Source: Burkholderiales bacterium | GTDB taxonomy: Bacteria > Pseudomonadota > Gammaproteobacteria > Burkholderiales > Burkholderiaceae_C | Reading direction: 5' to 3' | Length of the DNA stretch: 64,000 nucleotides | NCBI GenBank assembly: GCA_947464185.1 | Contig: CANHVY010000011.1 | Location: 21,468 to 85,467 of the forward strand | In this document: piece by piece, positions 36,238-46,003 of the stretch | How positions within the stretch are numbered: the stretch's first letter is position 1 | How the letters are laid out: each line of letters opens with the position of its first letter | The notes under the pieces: generated by a model | Told to the model about the DNA's origin: nothing | Seen by the model: only the letters and a program-made list of their open reading frames with translations | The model's database searches: none | Position numbers and translations under genes: made by a program

Positions 36238-39200
36238 TCAGGCTCCTTGCGTCGACAGCCGGCCGGCCCAAGCCTTGGCGCGGTGCTCGAAGCTGTCGAT
36301 GAGTTGGTAGATCAGCGGCACGAACACCAGGCTCAGCACGGTGCTGGTGATCAGCCCGCCGATGACGGCGATCGCCATTGGGGCGCGGAAGCCGTCGTCG
36401 TTGCCCCAGCCCAGCGCGGCGGGCAGCATGCCGCCGACCATGGCCAGCGTGGTCATCACGATGGGTCGCATGCGGTCGCGCCCGGCATCCAGGATCGCCT
36501 GCAGCCGCTCGGCGCCGGCCCTGCGCGCCTCGACAATGAAGTCCACCAGCAGGATGGAGTTCTTGCCGACGATGCCGAACAGCATCAAGAGGCCGATGAC
36601 GGTGGACAGGTTCAGCGAATGCCCCGTCATCAGCAGTGCCGCGGCAGCCCCGCTCAGCGACAGCGGCAGCGCCACCATGATGGTCAGCGGCTGCAGCCAG
36701 TCGTCGAAGAGCAGTACCAGCACCGCGTACACCGCGACCAAGCCGGCCAATGCCGCGATGGCGAACTGGATGAACATCTCCTCCATGTACTCGGCCTCGC
36801 CGTAGGCGGCCTGGCGCACATCGGCCGGCAGCGCCTGGAACGCGGGCAGGGCCTGCACCGCCTCCATCGCCTGGCCGAGCGTGGCGCCGCCCACCAGGTT
36901 GGCTTGCAGCTGGATCTGGCGCTCGCGGTTCAGCCGGCTCAGCGACGAAGGCACGCTGTTCGTCTCGAAGGCCGCGATGGCGCCCAGGGCCACGGTGCCG
37001 CCGCTGGCGGTGGCCACCGGCAACTGGCGCAGCTGCTCCAGGCCCAGCGCCGGGCCGCCGGCCAGGCGGGCGCGCAGCACGAGTTGGCGGCCGTCCACCG
37101 GCACGCGGGTCAGCGCGCTGTCGATGTCCGACAGTGTGGCCAGGCGCAGCGCGTCGGCCACCACCAAGGTGCTGACGCCCAGGCGCGCGGCCTCGTCGGG
37201 CAGCAGGCGCACGTCGATGGTGGTGACGCGCGCGCCCTGCGAGAGCTCGACGTCGGTCAGCATCGGCAGCTGGCGGGCTTCGGCGAGTAGCCGGTCCATC
37301 GCGGCTTCCAGCTTCGCCGGGTCGCGCGAGACGAAGCTGAAGTTCACCTCCTTGGCGCCGTCGCCCAGCAGCAGCGTGGTCTTCAGGTCGGGCACGCGCG
37401 CGAGCCGTTCACGCACTTGCGTTTCGAGCTCGGCCTGCGGCAGCACGCGCTCGCCCAGTGGCGGCAGCATGATCAAGAGGCCGCCCAGCGCGGCCTGGCC
37501 GCGGTCGTAGGCGAAGACGCCCTTCACGTCGGGCACGCCGTGCAGTTCGCGGCGCAGCGCCTCGGCGGCGCGCACGCCGTCGGCCAGCGTCGCGCCCGGC
37601 GGCAGCTCGTACTGCGCAAGCAGAGACACGGGCTTGGTCTTGGGCAGGAAGCCGCTGGGCAGCTGGCCCAGCAACAGCAAGGTAGCAACCAGCACGCCGG
37701 CGCCCGCGGCCAGGGTCTTGCCCGGGTGGGCCAGCACCCAGTTCAAGAGACGCAGGTAGAGCGCCTCGCTGCGGCCCGGGCCCTGGTGGTGGCCCGGCGC
37801 GGCCGGCTTCAACCACCAGGCGCACATCATTGGCGTCACCAGCCGCGCCACGACCAGCGACGAGATCACCGCAAAGCTGGTCGTCAGGCCGAACTCGGTA
37901 AAGTATTTGCCGACCACGCCACCGATGAAGCTGACCGGCAGGAACACCGCGACGATGGTGGCGGTGATGGCGATGACCGCCAGCCCCAGCGAGTCGGCGC
38001 CCACCGAGGCCGCCACGCGCGGCGGGTCGCCGGCCTGGATGCGGCGCTCGATGTTCTCGATCTCGACAATGGCGTCATCGACCAGGATGCCGATGACGAG
38101 GATCAGCGCCAACAGCGTGACCGCGTCGAGCTGGAAGCCCTTCAGGTGCATGACCAGGAAGGTGGGCAGCAGCGACAGCGGGATGGCAGCGGCAGCGATC
38201 CAGGTGGCGCGCGCATTGCGCAGGAAGAACCAGATCACCAGCACGGTGAGCAGCGCGCCTTCGAGCAGCATGTCGCGCGCACCGGCGAAGTTCAGGCGCG
38301 TCGCCTGCACGCCGTCATAGAACAGCTCGAAGCGCAGGCTGGGCTGTGCCGCCTCGATGTCCTTCAGCGTCTTGGCCACGGCGTCGGCGAGTGCGATCTC
38401 GCTGGCGCCGCGCTTCTTGAAGATCTCCAGCGCCACGCCGGGCTCGCCGTCGAGCAGCGCGTAACCCCGCGGCTCGGACGCCACGTCGACGACGCGGCCC
38501 AGCTCGCCCAGCGTGATGTTGCGGCCGTTGGCTAGGCTCAGCGGGCGGCGCGACAGTTGCTCGGCGTTGGCGCTGGCGCCCATCACGCGCACCGGCAGCC
38601 GCTGGCCGGCGGCGTTGCTGGCCGCGCCGGCGGGCAGGTTGGCCTCCAGGCCGCGCAACTGGCCCAGCACCTCGGCCACCGTCAGGCCGGCGGCGGCCAT
38701 GCGCGCGGGGTCGAGTTCCAGGCGCAGTTCGCGCACCGTGCCGCCCACGCGCTTGACCTGCTGCACACCTTTCACGCCCAGCAGCTTAGGCCCGATGTCT
38801 TCGTCGACGAGGCGGCTGAGCTCGGCGTTGTCCAGCGTGTCGCTGCGCAGCATGTAGCGCTGCAGCGCGCCGCCGGTGACGTCGACGCGCGTCACCACCG
38901 GCTCGCCAATGCTCTGCGGCAGCTCGGGCCGCACCAGCGCGACGGCGTCACGCACGTCGCTGGCGGCGCGGTCGATGTCGGCGTCGAGCTGGAACTCGGC
39001 CACGAGTTGCACGTCGCCGTGGGCGATGGTGGTGGTGAGGTGCTTGACGCCGGCGATGCCGGCCACGGCTTCCTCGAGCCGACGCGCGACGTTGGTTTCC
39101 AGTTCGTTGGAAGAGGCCCCGGGCTGCGAGACGTTGACGGCGATGACCGGCAGGTCCACACGCGGGTTGCCGGCGATCGGCAGCTTCCAGTAGGCCACCA

Positions 39201-39282
39201 GGCCGGCCAGCGTCAGCAGCACGAACAGCAGGATGACGGGCGTTGGGTGGTTGATCGCCCAGGTGGAGATCTTGAGGTTCAC
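36238..39282 (-). CDS. RND efflux permease (AcrB/HAE-1 type)
   Basis: A 1014-residue inner-membrane proton antiporter of the AcrB family. Twelve helices flank two large periplasmic loops. Proton-relay residues are visible: two adjacent Asp in ILVIGILVDDAIVEIENIERR and a Lys in LFGIVGKNSILLVDF. It captures substrates in the periplasm or membrane and drives them through the OMF. The ORF overlaps the adaptor gene by four bases. The substrate is unknown. A single permease gene, not the MdtB/MdtC pair, is present. Confidence 0.93.
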   Translation of the reverse strand: MNLKISTWAINHPTPVILLFVLLTLAGLVAYWKLPIAGNPRVDLPVIAVNVSQPGASSNELETNVARRLEEAVAGIAGVKHLTTTIAHGDVQLVAEFQLDADIDRAASDVRDAVALVRPELPQSIGEPVVTRVDVTGGALQRYMLRSDTLDNAELSRLVDEDIGPKLLGVKGVQQVKRVGGTVRELRLELDPARMAAAGLTVAEVLGQLRGLEANLPAGAASNAAGQRLPVRVMGASANAEQLSRRPLSLANGRNITLGELGRVVDVASEPRGYALLDGEPGVALEIFKKRGASEIALADAVAKTLKDIEAAQPSLRFELFYDGVQATRLNFAGARDMLLEGALLTVLVIWFFLRNARATWIAAAAIPLSLLPTFLVMHLKGFQLDAVTLLALILVIGILVDDAIVEIENIERRIQAGDPPRVAASVGADSLGLAVIAITATIVAVFLPVSFIGGVVGKYFTEFGLTTSFAVISSLVVARLVTPMMCAWWLKPAAPGHHQGPGRSEALYLRLLNWVLAHPGKTLAAGAGVLVATLLLLGQLPSGFLPKTKPVSLLAQYELPPGATLADGVRAAEALRRELHGVPDVKGVFAYDRGQAALGGLLIMLPPLGERVLPQAELETQVRERLARVPDLKTTLLLGDGAKEVNFSFVSRDPAKLEAAMDRLLAEARQLPMLTDVELSQGARVTTIDVRLLPDEAARLGVSTLVVADALRLATLSDIDSALTRVPVDGRQLVLRARLAGGPALGLEQLRQLPVATASGGTVALGAIAAFETNSVPSSLSRLNRERQIQLQANLVGGATLGQAMEAVQALPAFQALPADVRQAAYGEAEYMEEMFIQFAIAALAGLVAVYAVLVLLFDDWLQPLTIMVALPLSLSGAAAALLMTGHSLNLSTVIGLLMLFGIVGKNSILLVDFIVEARRAGAERLQAILDAGRDRMRPIVMTTLAMVGGMLPAALGWGNDDGFRAPMAIAVIGGLITSTVLSLVFVPLIYQLIDSFEHRAKAWAGRLSTQGA

Positions 39283-40616
39283 TTCGCGGCTCCTGGGTTG
39301 GCGGCGGGGGTGGCGCTGATGGCACCGGCAGCGGCCAGCCGGGTGCTGCCGGCCGCGTTGGGGGACATGGCCGCGGGCGCAGTGCCGGCCCCGGACTGCA
39401 CCGGCTCGATCCGCTGGCCGGGGCTCAGCAGCGCTGCGGCGGCGCGCACGACGGTCTCGCCGCCGGCCAGGCCCTCGGTCACGACGCTGCCGCCGCCGGA
39501 CAGCGCGACGCGGCGCTTGGCCACATGGCCGGTCCCGTCGACAACGTAGACCCAGGGCTCGGGGTCGAACTGCAGCGCGCTGGCCGGCAGGTGCACGCCC
39601 ATGAGCGCGGCACCTTGCACGACGGCCGTCGCGGCGCTGCCCAGCAGCGGGGTCGCCTGAACGCCGGCCGTCGACAAGGCCACGCGTACGCGGCCGCGGC
39701 GGCTGTCGTCGGCCAATGCGGTGTCGATGGCACGTACGCGACCGGCCACTCGCTGCGGTGCAGCGCCGCTGCTGGTGGCGAGCAGCACTTCCACGGCGTC
39801 GCCCACGCGCAGGCCTGTGAGCCGGCTGCTGTCGACGAAGGCGTCGAACTCACGGTCGCCGGCGCGTGCAAGTCGGAACAGCGGGCCGGCGGCGGCGTCG
39901 ACAATGGTGCCGACGTCGACGCGGCGCTCGCTGACGATTCCGGCCACCGGCGCGCGCAGCAGGCCGTCGCCCTCGCGCTCGCTGGCCAGCCGCAGCGCGG
40001 CCTCGGCGGCGGCCAGCTCGGCTTGCGCCGCAGCCAGCGCCTGGGCTGCGGCCTCGTGCTCGGCCTGCGCTTGTTCCAGCGCCGTGCGTCGTGCGCGCGC
40101 GTCCAGTTCGCTCACCGCGCCCGAGCCGGCCACGCTGGCATAGCGGCGCGCCTCGTCGTCGGCGCTGCGCAGGCGCGACTCGGCCTGCGCCACCTGTGCC
40201 TGTGCGACCGCCTGCTGGGCCGCGGCGCGGTGGCGCGCCTGCCGGGCTTGCTGCAGCTCGGCGCGTAGGCCGCGGGCGTCCAGCTGCACCAGCGGCTGGC
40301 CGGCGGTGACGGCTTGGCCGGCGTCAACGAACACCCGCTCCACCCGCAGGCCTTCGTGCACGGCGTGGATCATCACCGGCTCACGCGCGACGATGCGACC
40401 GGCGAGCTCGAAGCGTGTGGCGGCCTGGGCCGGCTCGGCCTTCAGCACCTGCACCTTCATGGCGCTGGGGCCTTGCGGCATGGGCGCCGGCTTGTCGGTG
40501 CAAGCGGCCACCAGGGCCAGCAAGGCCAAGGACGCAGCTGTGGTAACGGCCCGGCCGAGCGCACGGCCGAGGTGGGCGCGGCGTGGCCGCAGGGGTGTCT
40601 GGGTCGGAAGGATCAT
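39279..40616 (-). CDS. RND efflux periplasmic adaptor (HlyD/AcrA type)
   Basis: A 445-residue membrane-fusion protein with a lipobox LVAAC near residue 39, so lipid-anchored in the inner membrane. A biotinyl-lipoyl half (RIVAREPVMIHAVHEGLRVERVFVDAGQAVTAGQPLVQLDAR), a long Ala-rich helical hairpin and a second lipoyl half with GIVSERRVDVGTIV follow. A barrel domain and an Ala/Pro/Gly-rich tail end the protein. AGGAG sits upstream of the ATG. It is the first gene of the adaptor-permease-channel operon, with a 4-base overlap to the permease. It is divergent from the sensor kinase gene. Confidence 0.92.
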   Translation of the reverse strand: MILPTQTPLRPRRAHLGRALGRAVTTAASLALLALVAACTDKPAPMPQGPSAMKVQVLKAEPAQAATRFELAGRIVAREPVMIHAVHEGLRVERVFVDAGQAVTAGQPLVQLDARGLRAELQQARQARHRAAAQQAVAQAQVAQAESRLRSADDEARRYASVAGSGAVSELDARARRTALEQAQAEHEAAAQALAAAQAELAAAEAALRLASEREGDGLLRAPVAGIVSERRVDVGTIVDAAAGPLFRLARAGDREFDAFVDSSRLTGLRVGDAVEVLLATSSGAAPQRVAGRVRAIDTALADDSRRGRVRVALSTAGVQATPLLGSAATAVVQGAALMGVHLPASALQFDPEPWVYVVDGTGHVAKRRVALSGGGSVVTEGLAGGETVVRAAAALLSPGQRIEPVQSGAGTAPAAMSPNAAGSTRLAAAGAISATPAANPGAAK

Positions 40617-40845
40617 GTCTTTCTCCTGCAGCGGGCCTTGTTCAGCGATGCAGGGACTGTAGAAATCGGGATGGCACAGCGCATGAGACCGCGGCCCGGC
40701 GCAGCAGGTCCGCGGTCCCACTCGGCGACACGGCCGGTCCCGGCGCAGGTAGGACCCAGGTCCCAGGTGGCGCCTGCGCGCCGGCCGGCGCAGCGCTAAG
40801 CTGTAGCGCAATCCCTGTTGCCCGCCAGCCAGATTGACCAACCGT
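40617..40845. promoter_or_regulatory. Divergent control region between efflux operon and two-component system
   Basis: The 229-base region should hold both promoters and the response regulator's site. TACAGT at 40661-40656 on the minus strand is a weak -10 candidate. I could not find a convincing -35 or a repeated binding motif by eye. Confidence 0.4.
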
Positions 40846-42225
40846 ATGAAAGCCCTCGTCCGTTCCTTGTGGTGGAAGCTCACCGTCGCCAACGTGGCCG
40901 TCACGCTGGTGGGCTCGCTGCTGGCGGTGATTGCCTTCGGCCCCCTGCTCGACGCGCGCGGCTTCCGCGACGTGGTGCGGCCGGCGCACCTGCAGACCTT
41001 GATCGAGGGCGAACGCGCTTTGCTCGGCGGCCGCCTTGGCGACCCCGGCCTGGCCAGCGGGCTGCTAGAGGCGATGGCGCAGCGTCTGGTCGACGTCGAC
41101 GGGCCACAGGGGCTGTACGGCATTGCCTACTCGTCCGAGCCGCGCGTCAGCATCGCGGTCTACGGCGACGACGGTCGCGCGGTGGCGCGCATCAACGCCG
41201 AACGGCTTCCGCTGCCAGCCACTTGGCTGCGCAGCCCGCAAAGATTGGAAGCGGTGTCCGACGCCGAACGGCTGCTGGTGCTGCCGCTTCAGCCTGAGGG
41301 CATGCTGGTGGTGCGCCACCACGCCGAGTTCAGCGTTTGGAAGAACCTGCAGAGCACGCTTCGCGACACCGGCGCCTACCTGTGGTGGCTGGTGCTGATG
41401 GTGTCCATTCCCGGCTCGGTGTTTGGCGTCGGGCTCTCGCTGTGGCTGGCGCGCCGGCTGCGCCACATGGCCGCCGTCTCCGACGCCTGGGCGCAAGGCG
41501 ATTTCGGGACGCGCATGGACGACCGCCGGCCCGACGAACTGGGCACGCACGCGCTGGCGCTCAACACCATGGCCGCGCGGCTGCGAGACCACCTGAAGAC
41601 CGGACAGGACCTGGCGACGCTGCAGGAACGCCAGCGCCTGGCGCGCGAACTGCATGACAGCGTCAAGCAGCAGGTCTTTGCCACGGGCCTGCAACTGCAC
41701 GCCGCGCAGCAGTGGCTGCAGCGCGACCCGGCGCGCACTGAAGAGGCCTTGCAGCGTGCGCAGGCCGTCAACGCGTCGGTGCAAGGCGACTTGGCCGAAC
41801 TGCTGAGCCGGCTGAAACCCGCCGACGCCGCGCAGCCACTGGGCACGCTGCTGCAGCGCGCGCTGCTGCCCTGGGCCGGTCAGATCGAGACGCGCGTCGA
41901 AGCGCCCGACGACCTGGTGGTGGCTGGCGACACCGGGCGCGAACTCTCGCGCATCGTCGCCGAGGCTGCTGCCAACGCGGTGCGGCATGCCGGCGCGCGC
42001 CAGCTGGGTGTGCAGGTCGCCGTGCAGGCCACGGAGTTGGTGCTGCGGGTCTCGGACGACGGCCGCGGCTTCGACCCGGCGCTGGCGCGCGAAGGCATGG
42101 GCCTGGCTTCGATGCGCGAGCGCGCCGCGCTGCTGCCGAGCGGCCGATTCGACCTGCACAGCGGCGCCGGCGGGACCACGCTGGTGGTGCGCACCCAGCT
42201 GCAAACAACGGAAGGAACGACATGA
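40846..42225 (+). CDS. NarL/LiaS-type sensor histidine kinase
   Basis: A 459-residue membrane sensor kinase. Helix 1 (about 13-33), a periplasmic sensing region (to about 175), helix 2 and a HAMP linker with ARRLRHMAAVSDAWAQGD precede the HisKA_3 domain. The phospho-accepting H270 is in ARELHDSVKQQVF. The ATP-binding domain shows NAVRHAGA and DDGRGFD. It should phosphorylate the response regulator whose gene overlaps by four bases. The divergent efflux operon is the likely target. The ATG at 40846 is preferred over a TTG upstream. Confidence 0.9.
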   Translation: MKALVRSLWWKLTVANVAVTLVGSLLAVIAFGPLLDARGFRDVVRPAHLQTLIEGERALLGGRLGDPGLASGLLEAMAQRLVDVDGPQGLYGIAYSSEPRVSIAVYGDDGRAVARINAERLPLPATWLRSPQRLEAVSDAERLLVLPLQPEGMLVVRHHAEFSVWKNLQSTLRDTGAYLWWLVLMVSIPGSVFGVGLSLWLARRLRHMAAVSDAWAQGDFGTRMDDRRPDELGTHALALNTMAARLRDHLKTGQDLATLQERQRLARELHDSVKQQVFATGLQLHAAQQWLQRDPARTEEALQRAQAVNASVQGDLAELLSRLKPADAAQPLGTLLQRALLPWAGQIETRVEAPDDLVVAGDTGRELSRIVAEAAANAVRHAGARQLGVQVAVQATELVLRVSDDGRGFDPALAREGMGLASMRERAALLPSGRFDLHSGAGGTTLVVRTQLQTTEGTT

Positions 42226-42869
42226 TCTCGGTGCTGATCTGCGACGACCACGCCGTGGTGCGCTACGGCGTGATGGCGGTGCTCGAGGCGCATGGTGACT
42301 TCCGCCTGGTGGGCGCGGTGGGCGACGGTGACGCCGCCATTGCGCTGGCGCAGCGCGACCCGCCAGACGTGGTGCTGATGGACCTGCTGATGCCCGGCCG
42401 CAACGGCGTGGAGACCACGCGCGAGATCAAGCGTGTCAGCCCGCGCAGCCGCGTGATGCTGCTGACCAGCCACGAAGGCGACGAGCACCTCGTCGATGCG
42501 ATGCAGGCCGGCGCGACGAGCTACCTGCTGAAGGACACGCCGCCGGCCGAACTGGTGCAGGCCATCGAACGCACCGCGCGCGGGGAGCCGGCGCTGCACC
42601 CGAAGATCGCCGCGGCGATGGTGCGCGCACTGACGGGGCCGGCCGCCGGCAGCGCGTCAGCGGCCGACGCCCTGACGGAGCGCGAGGCCCAGGTGCTTAA
42701 CCTGATCGCCGAGGGCCTGCCCAACGCCGCCATCGCGCAGCGTCTGGGCGTCAGCGAGAAGACGGTGAAGAACCACGTCACCAGCATCCTGGCCAAGTTG
42801 CAGGTGGAAGACCGCACCCAGGCGGCGGTGTTCGCCTGGCGGCAGCGCTTGAAGGAGCGCAATGGTTGA
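42222..42869 (+). CDS. NarL/FixJ-family response regulator
   Basis: A 215-residue regulator: a CheY-type receiver with D8, D9, phospho-acceptor D54 in VVLMDLLMPGRNG and a Lys in SYLLKDTPP, followed by a LuxR-type helix-turn-helix (TEREAQVLNLIAEGLPNAAIAQRLGVSEKTVKNHVTSILAKL). All key residues are present. The start overlaps the kinase stop by four bases. It probably controls the divergent adaptor-permease-channel operon. This is inferred from position only. Confidence 0.93.
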   Translation: MISVLICDDHAVVRYGVMAVLEAHGDFRLVGAVGDGDAAIALAQRDPPDVVLMDLLMPGRNGVETTREIKRVSPRSRVMLLTSHEGDEHLVDAMQAGATSYLLKDTPPAELVQAIERTARGEPALHPKIAAAMVRALTGPAAGSASAADALTEREAQVLNLIAEGLPNAAIAQRLGVSEKTVKNHVTSILAKLQVEDRTQAAVFAWRQRLKERNG

Positions 42870-43233
42870 GCAATGGTCACTCTTTGGGCAGGCCGGCAAG
42901 CTGGTCGGAGTGCATGGTTGCGCAGGCGGATAGAGAACCACGTCGCCTATTGACGTGGCTGATGGCCAATCAAGCGGCTGGATGACTGACTGCTCTACAG
43001 CTTCCAATCTGGTTACTCGAAACTCAGGATTGGGTCGTAAGCCGTCGATCCCCCCGGGAACCCGACCGGCGGGGCCCAGCCTTCAAGGCTCTCTGCAGCT
43101 CTGAATTTGCCCCACTCTGCCGCGTCGGTCATCCCACTTCGTCGCGAATCGTACTTGCCGTGATGCCCCGCGGCCAGCTTGGAGTCGCTGGAGGCCTTCA
43201 GGTGGTCATGTCGTCACGCCGACGGTTACTGGG
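42870..43233. other. Gene-free stretch at the right edge of the efflux block
   Basis: About 360 bases with no convincing gene. A hairpin CCACGTC/GACGTGG (42938-42958, seven-base loop) lies 69 bases after the response regulator stop; no T-run follows. A palindrome AGCCTT-C-AAGGCT occurs near 43080. Base composition is less GC-rich than the genes around it, which suggests decayed sequence. No transposase or recombinase remnant could be recognised. Confidence 0.4.
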
Positions 43234-44223
43234 TCAGTCGGCCTTGGCGCCGCTGGCCTTCACCACGGGCTCGTACTTCGCCAGCTCCGCCTTCACGAAG
43301 GCGGCGAATTGTTCAGGCGTGGTGGGCGAGGGCTCGGCCATCAGCGTGGCCATGCGGGCTTTCAACTCAGGTGAGTTCAGCGCGTCCACGAAGCCCTTGT
43401 TCAGGCGTGCGGTCACGTCTGCCGGCAAGCGGGCCGGGCCGAACAGGCCGAACCAGGTGCTGATGTCGAAGTCCTTCAGGCCCAGCCGGGCGCCGGCCTC
43501 GGCCACTGTGGGCAACTCCGGCATGGCGCTGGACTTGCGCGCGGTGGTGACGGCCAGGGCCTTGAGCCTGCCCGACTTGATGTTGGCTGAGGCAGCGGCC
43601 AGGTTGTCGAAATTGAAGTCCACCTGCCCGCTGACCAGGGCCAACTGCGCCGGGGGACCGCCCGCGTAGGGGATGTGCACGGCGAACAGCCCGGCCTGGG
43701 CCTTGAAGATCTCGCCGGCCAGGTGCCCTGCGCTGCCGTTGCCGCCCGAGCCGTAGTTCAGGCGCGCCGGGTTCTTCTTGGCGTAGTCCACCAGGTCGGC
43801 CAGCGAGCGGATGTTCAGGCGGGTGGCCGTCTCGGCATTCATCACCAGCACGTTGGGCACCTGCGCCACCAGGGTGATGGGGGTGAAGTCGCGCAGCGGG
43901 TCGTAGGGCATGCGGCTGTACAGCCAGGGGTTGATGGCGTGCGTGGCCACTGCCCCCATCACGATGGTGGCGCCGTCAGGCGCTGACTTGGCCACCAGGT
44001 CCGCGCCCACGTTGCCACCGGCACCTGGGCGGTTTTCCACCACCACGGTGCCCAGGCTGTCCTTCACGCGCTCGGCCAGCGCGCGGGCCACGATGTCCAG
44101 CGGGCCGCCGGGCGGGTAAGGCACCACCAGGCGGATGGGCTTGCCCTGGGCCCAGGCCACTGGTGCGGCGGTGGCCAGGGTGGCGGCGGCCAGCAGGCCG
44201 AGGGTGTGGCGGCGAGAGGTCAT
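43234..44223 (-). CDS. Bug-family tripartite tricarboxylate transporter receptor
   Basis: A 329-residue periplasmic solute-binding protein of the Bug/TctC family, very numerous in Burkholderiales. A signal peptide (about 1-25, ending PVAWA) precedes PIRLVVPYPPGGPLDIVARALAERV, ENRPGAGGNVGADLVAKS and YGSGGNGSAGHLAGE, all family hallmarks. Known members bind carboxylates or aromatic acids. The membrane partners TctA/TctB are not nearby, so it may use unlinked partners or act in signalling. It follows fhs by 61 bases on the same strand. Confidence 0.9.
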   Translation of the reverse strand: MTSRRHTLGLLAAATLATAAPVAWAQGKPIRLVVPYPPGGPLDIVARALAERVKDSLGTVVVENRPGAGGNVGADLVAKSAPDGATIVMGAVATHAINPWLYSRMPYDPLRDFTPITLVAQVPNVLVMNAETATRLNIRSLADLVDYAKKNPARLNYGSGGNGSAGHLAGEIFKAQAGLFAVHIPYAGGPPAQLALVSGQVDFNFDNLAAASANIKSGRLKALAVTTARKSSAMPELPTVAEAGARLGLKDFDISTWFGLFGPARLPADVTARLNKGFVDALNSPELKARMATLMAEPSPTTPEQFAAFVKAELAKYEPVVKASGAKAD

Positions 44224-44284
44224 GGAAAGATCCTTGCGGCGGGCGATGGAAACGAAGCGGTGAAGGTGGGGCAGGTGAGCCGGA

Positions 44285-45961
44285 TCAGAACAGCCCGACG
44301 ATGCGGCCGTCTTCGTCCACGTCGATGGAGGCGGCGGCCGGCACGGCGGGCAGGCCCGGCATGGTCATGATGTCGCCGCATACCAGCACGACGAACTCCG
44401 CACCGGCGGACAGGCGCACTTCGCGCACGTCGATGGTGTGGCCCTGCACGGCGCCGCGGATGGCCGGGTCGGTGGTGAAGGAGTAGGGCGTCTTGGCGAT
44501 GCACACCGGCAGGTGGCCATACCCCTGCGCCTGCAGACGCTCCAGCATGGCGCGGGCCTTGGTGGTGGCGCTGATGCCGGCGGCGCGGTAGATCTTGCGC
44601 GCCACGGCCTCGGCCTTGTCCCACAAGGTGGCGGCGTCAGGGTAGAGAAACTGCGGCGCCGGGCCCGGGGGCGTGGCGCAGGCCACCACGGCGCGCGCCA
44701 AGTCCTCCGCGCCGCGCCCGCCCTCGGCCCAGTGGCGCGCCACCACCAGCGGCACACCTGTGGCCTCCACCCTTTGCTGCAGCAGCGCCACTTCGGCGGC
44801 GGTGTCGTGCACGAAATGGTTCAACGCCACCACGCAGGGCAGGCCGAACTCGCGCGTCATGTTGTCGATGTGACGCTCCAGCGTGGCGATGCCCGCCTCC
44901 AGCCGGGGCAGGTCTTCCACCGAGAGTTGCTTGACGTCGGCCCCGCCCTGGTACTTCAGCGCCCGCACGCTGGCCACGATCACCACGGCAGAGGGCCACA
45001 GGCCCGTCTTGCGGCACTTGATGTCCAGGAACTTCTCTGCGCCCAGGTCCGCGCCGAAGCCGGCCTCGGTGACCACCCAGTCGCCCAGCTTGAGCGCCGT
45101 GCGCGTGGCGATAGCGGAGTTGCAGCCGTGGGCGATGTTGGCGAACGGCCCGCCGTGGATGAAGGCGGGGTTGTTCTCCAGCGTCTGCACGAGGTTGGGT
45201 TGGATGGCGTCGCGCAGCAGCGCGGTCATCGCACCCTGGGCCTGGAGGTCGGCGGCGGTGACCGGCTTGCCGTCCAGCGAGGTGGCCACCACGATGCGCG
45301 CGATGCGCGCTTTCAGGTCGGCCAGGCTGGTGGCCAGGCACAGGATGGCCATGATCTCCGAGGCCACCACGATGTCGAAGCCGTCTTCGCGCGGGTAGCC
45401 GTTGCCCGGGCCCCCCAGGCCGATGGTGAGGTCGCGCAGGGCGCGGTCGTTCATGTCGACCACGCGCTTCCAGGTGATGCGGCGCAGGTCGATGCGCAGC
45501 GCGTTGCCGTGGTGGATGTGGTTGTCGATCAGTGCGGACAGCAGGTTGTGCGCCAGCGCGATGGCCTGGAAGTCCCCCGTGAAGTGCAGGTTGATGTCCT
45601 CCATCGGCACCACCTGGGCATAGCCCCCGCCGGCGGCGCCGCCCTTCAGGCCGAACACCGGCCCGAGCGAGGGCTCGCGCAGGCAGACGATGGCGCGCTG
45701 GCCGATGCGGTTCAGCGCGTCGCCCAGCCCCACCGTGGTGGTGGTCTTGCCTTCGCCCGCAGGCGTGGGGTTGATGCCGGTCACCAGCACCAGGCGGCCA
45801 TCGGGGCGGCCTTCCAGCGTGCGCAGGTGCGGCAGGGTGATCTTGGCCTTGTGGTGGCCGTAGGCCACCAGGGCATCGTCGGGCAGCCCCAGGCGCTCGC
45901 GTGCGATCTGCGCCACGGGCAGCAGCGTGGCCTTCTGGGCGATCTCGATGTCGGACAGCAT
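44285..45961 (-). CDS. fhs: Formate-tetrahydrofolate ligase
   Basis: A 558-residue cytoplasmic enzyme that makes 10-formyl-THF from formate, THF and ATP. The P-loop TPAGEGKT (66-73) within [43 protein letters not shown] and FNRYPGDT-type regions in variant form mark the family. Length is normal. It gives the cell a way to use formate for C1 metabolism and purine synthesis (PurN uses the product). The Bug receptor gene downstream may be in the same transcript. Confidence 0.95.
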   Translation of the reverse strand: MLSDIEIAQKATLLPVAQIARERLGLPDDALVAYGHHKAKITLPHLRTLEGRPDGRLVLVTGINPTPAGEGKTTTTVGLGDALNRIGQRAIVCLREPSLGPVFGLKGGAAGGGYAQVVPMEDINLHFTGDFQAIALAHNLLSALIDNHIHHGNALRIDLRRITWKRVVDMNDRALRDLTIGLGGPGNGYPREDGFDIVVASEIMAILCLATSLADLKARIARIVVATSLDGKPVTAADLQAQGAMTALLRDAIQPNLVQTLENNPAFIHGGPFANIAHGCNSAIATRTALKLGDWVVTEAGFGADLGAEKFLDIKCRKTGLWPSAVVIVASVRALKYQGGADVKQLSVEDLPRLEAGIATLERHIDNMTREFGLPCVVALNHFVHDTAAEVALLQQRVEATGVPLVVARHWAEGGRGAEDLARAVVACATPPGPAPQFLYPDAATLWDKAEAVARKIYRAAGISATTKARAMLERLQAQGYGHLPVCIAKTPYSFTTDPAIRGAVQGHTIDVREVRLSAGAEFVVLVCGDIMTMPGLPAVPAAASIDVDEDGRIVGLF

Positions 45962-46003
45962 GAGGACGTCTCCTGGTATGGGCCGCTGCGCAGCGCGGTC
46001 TGG

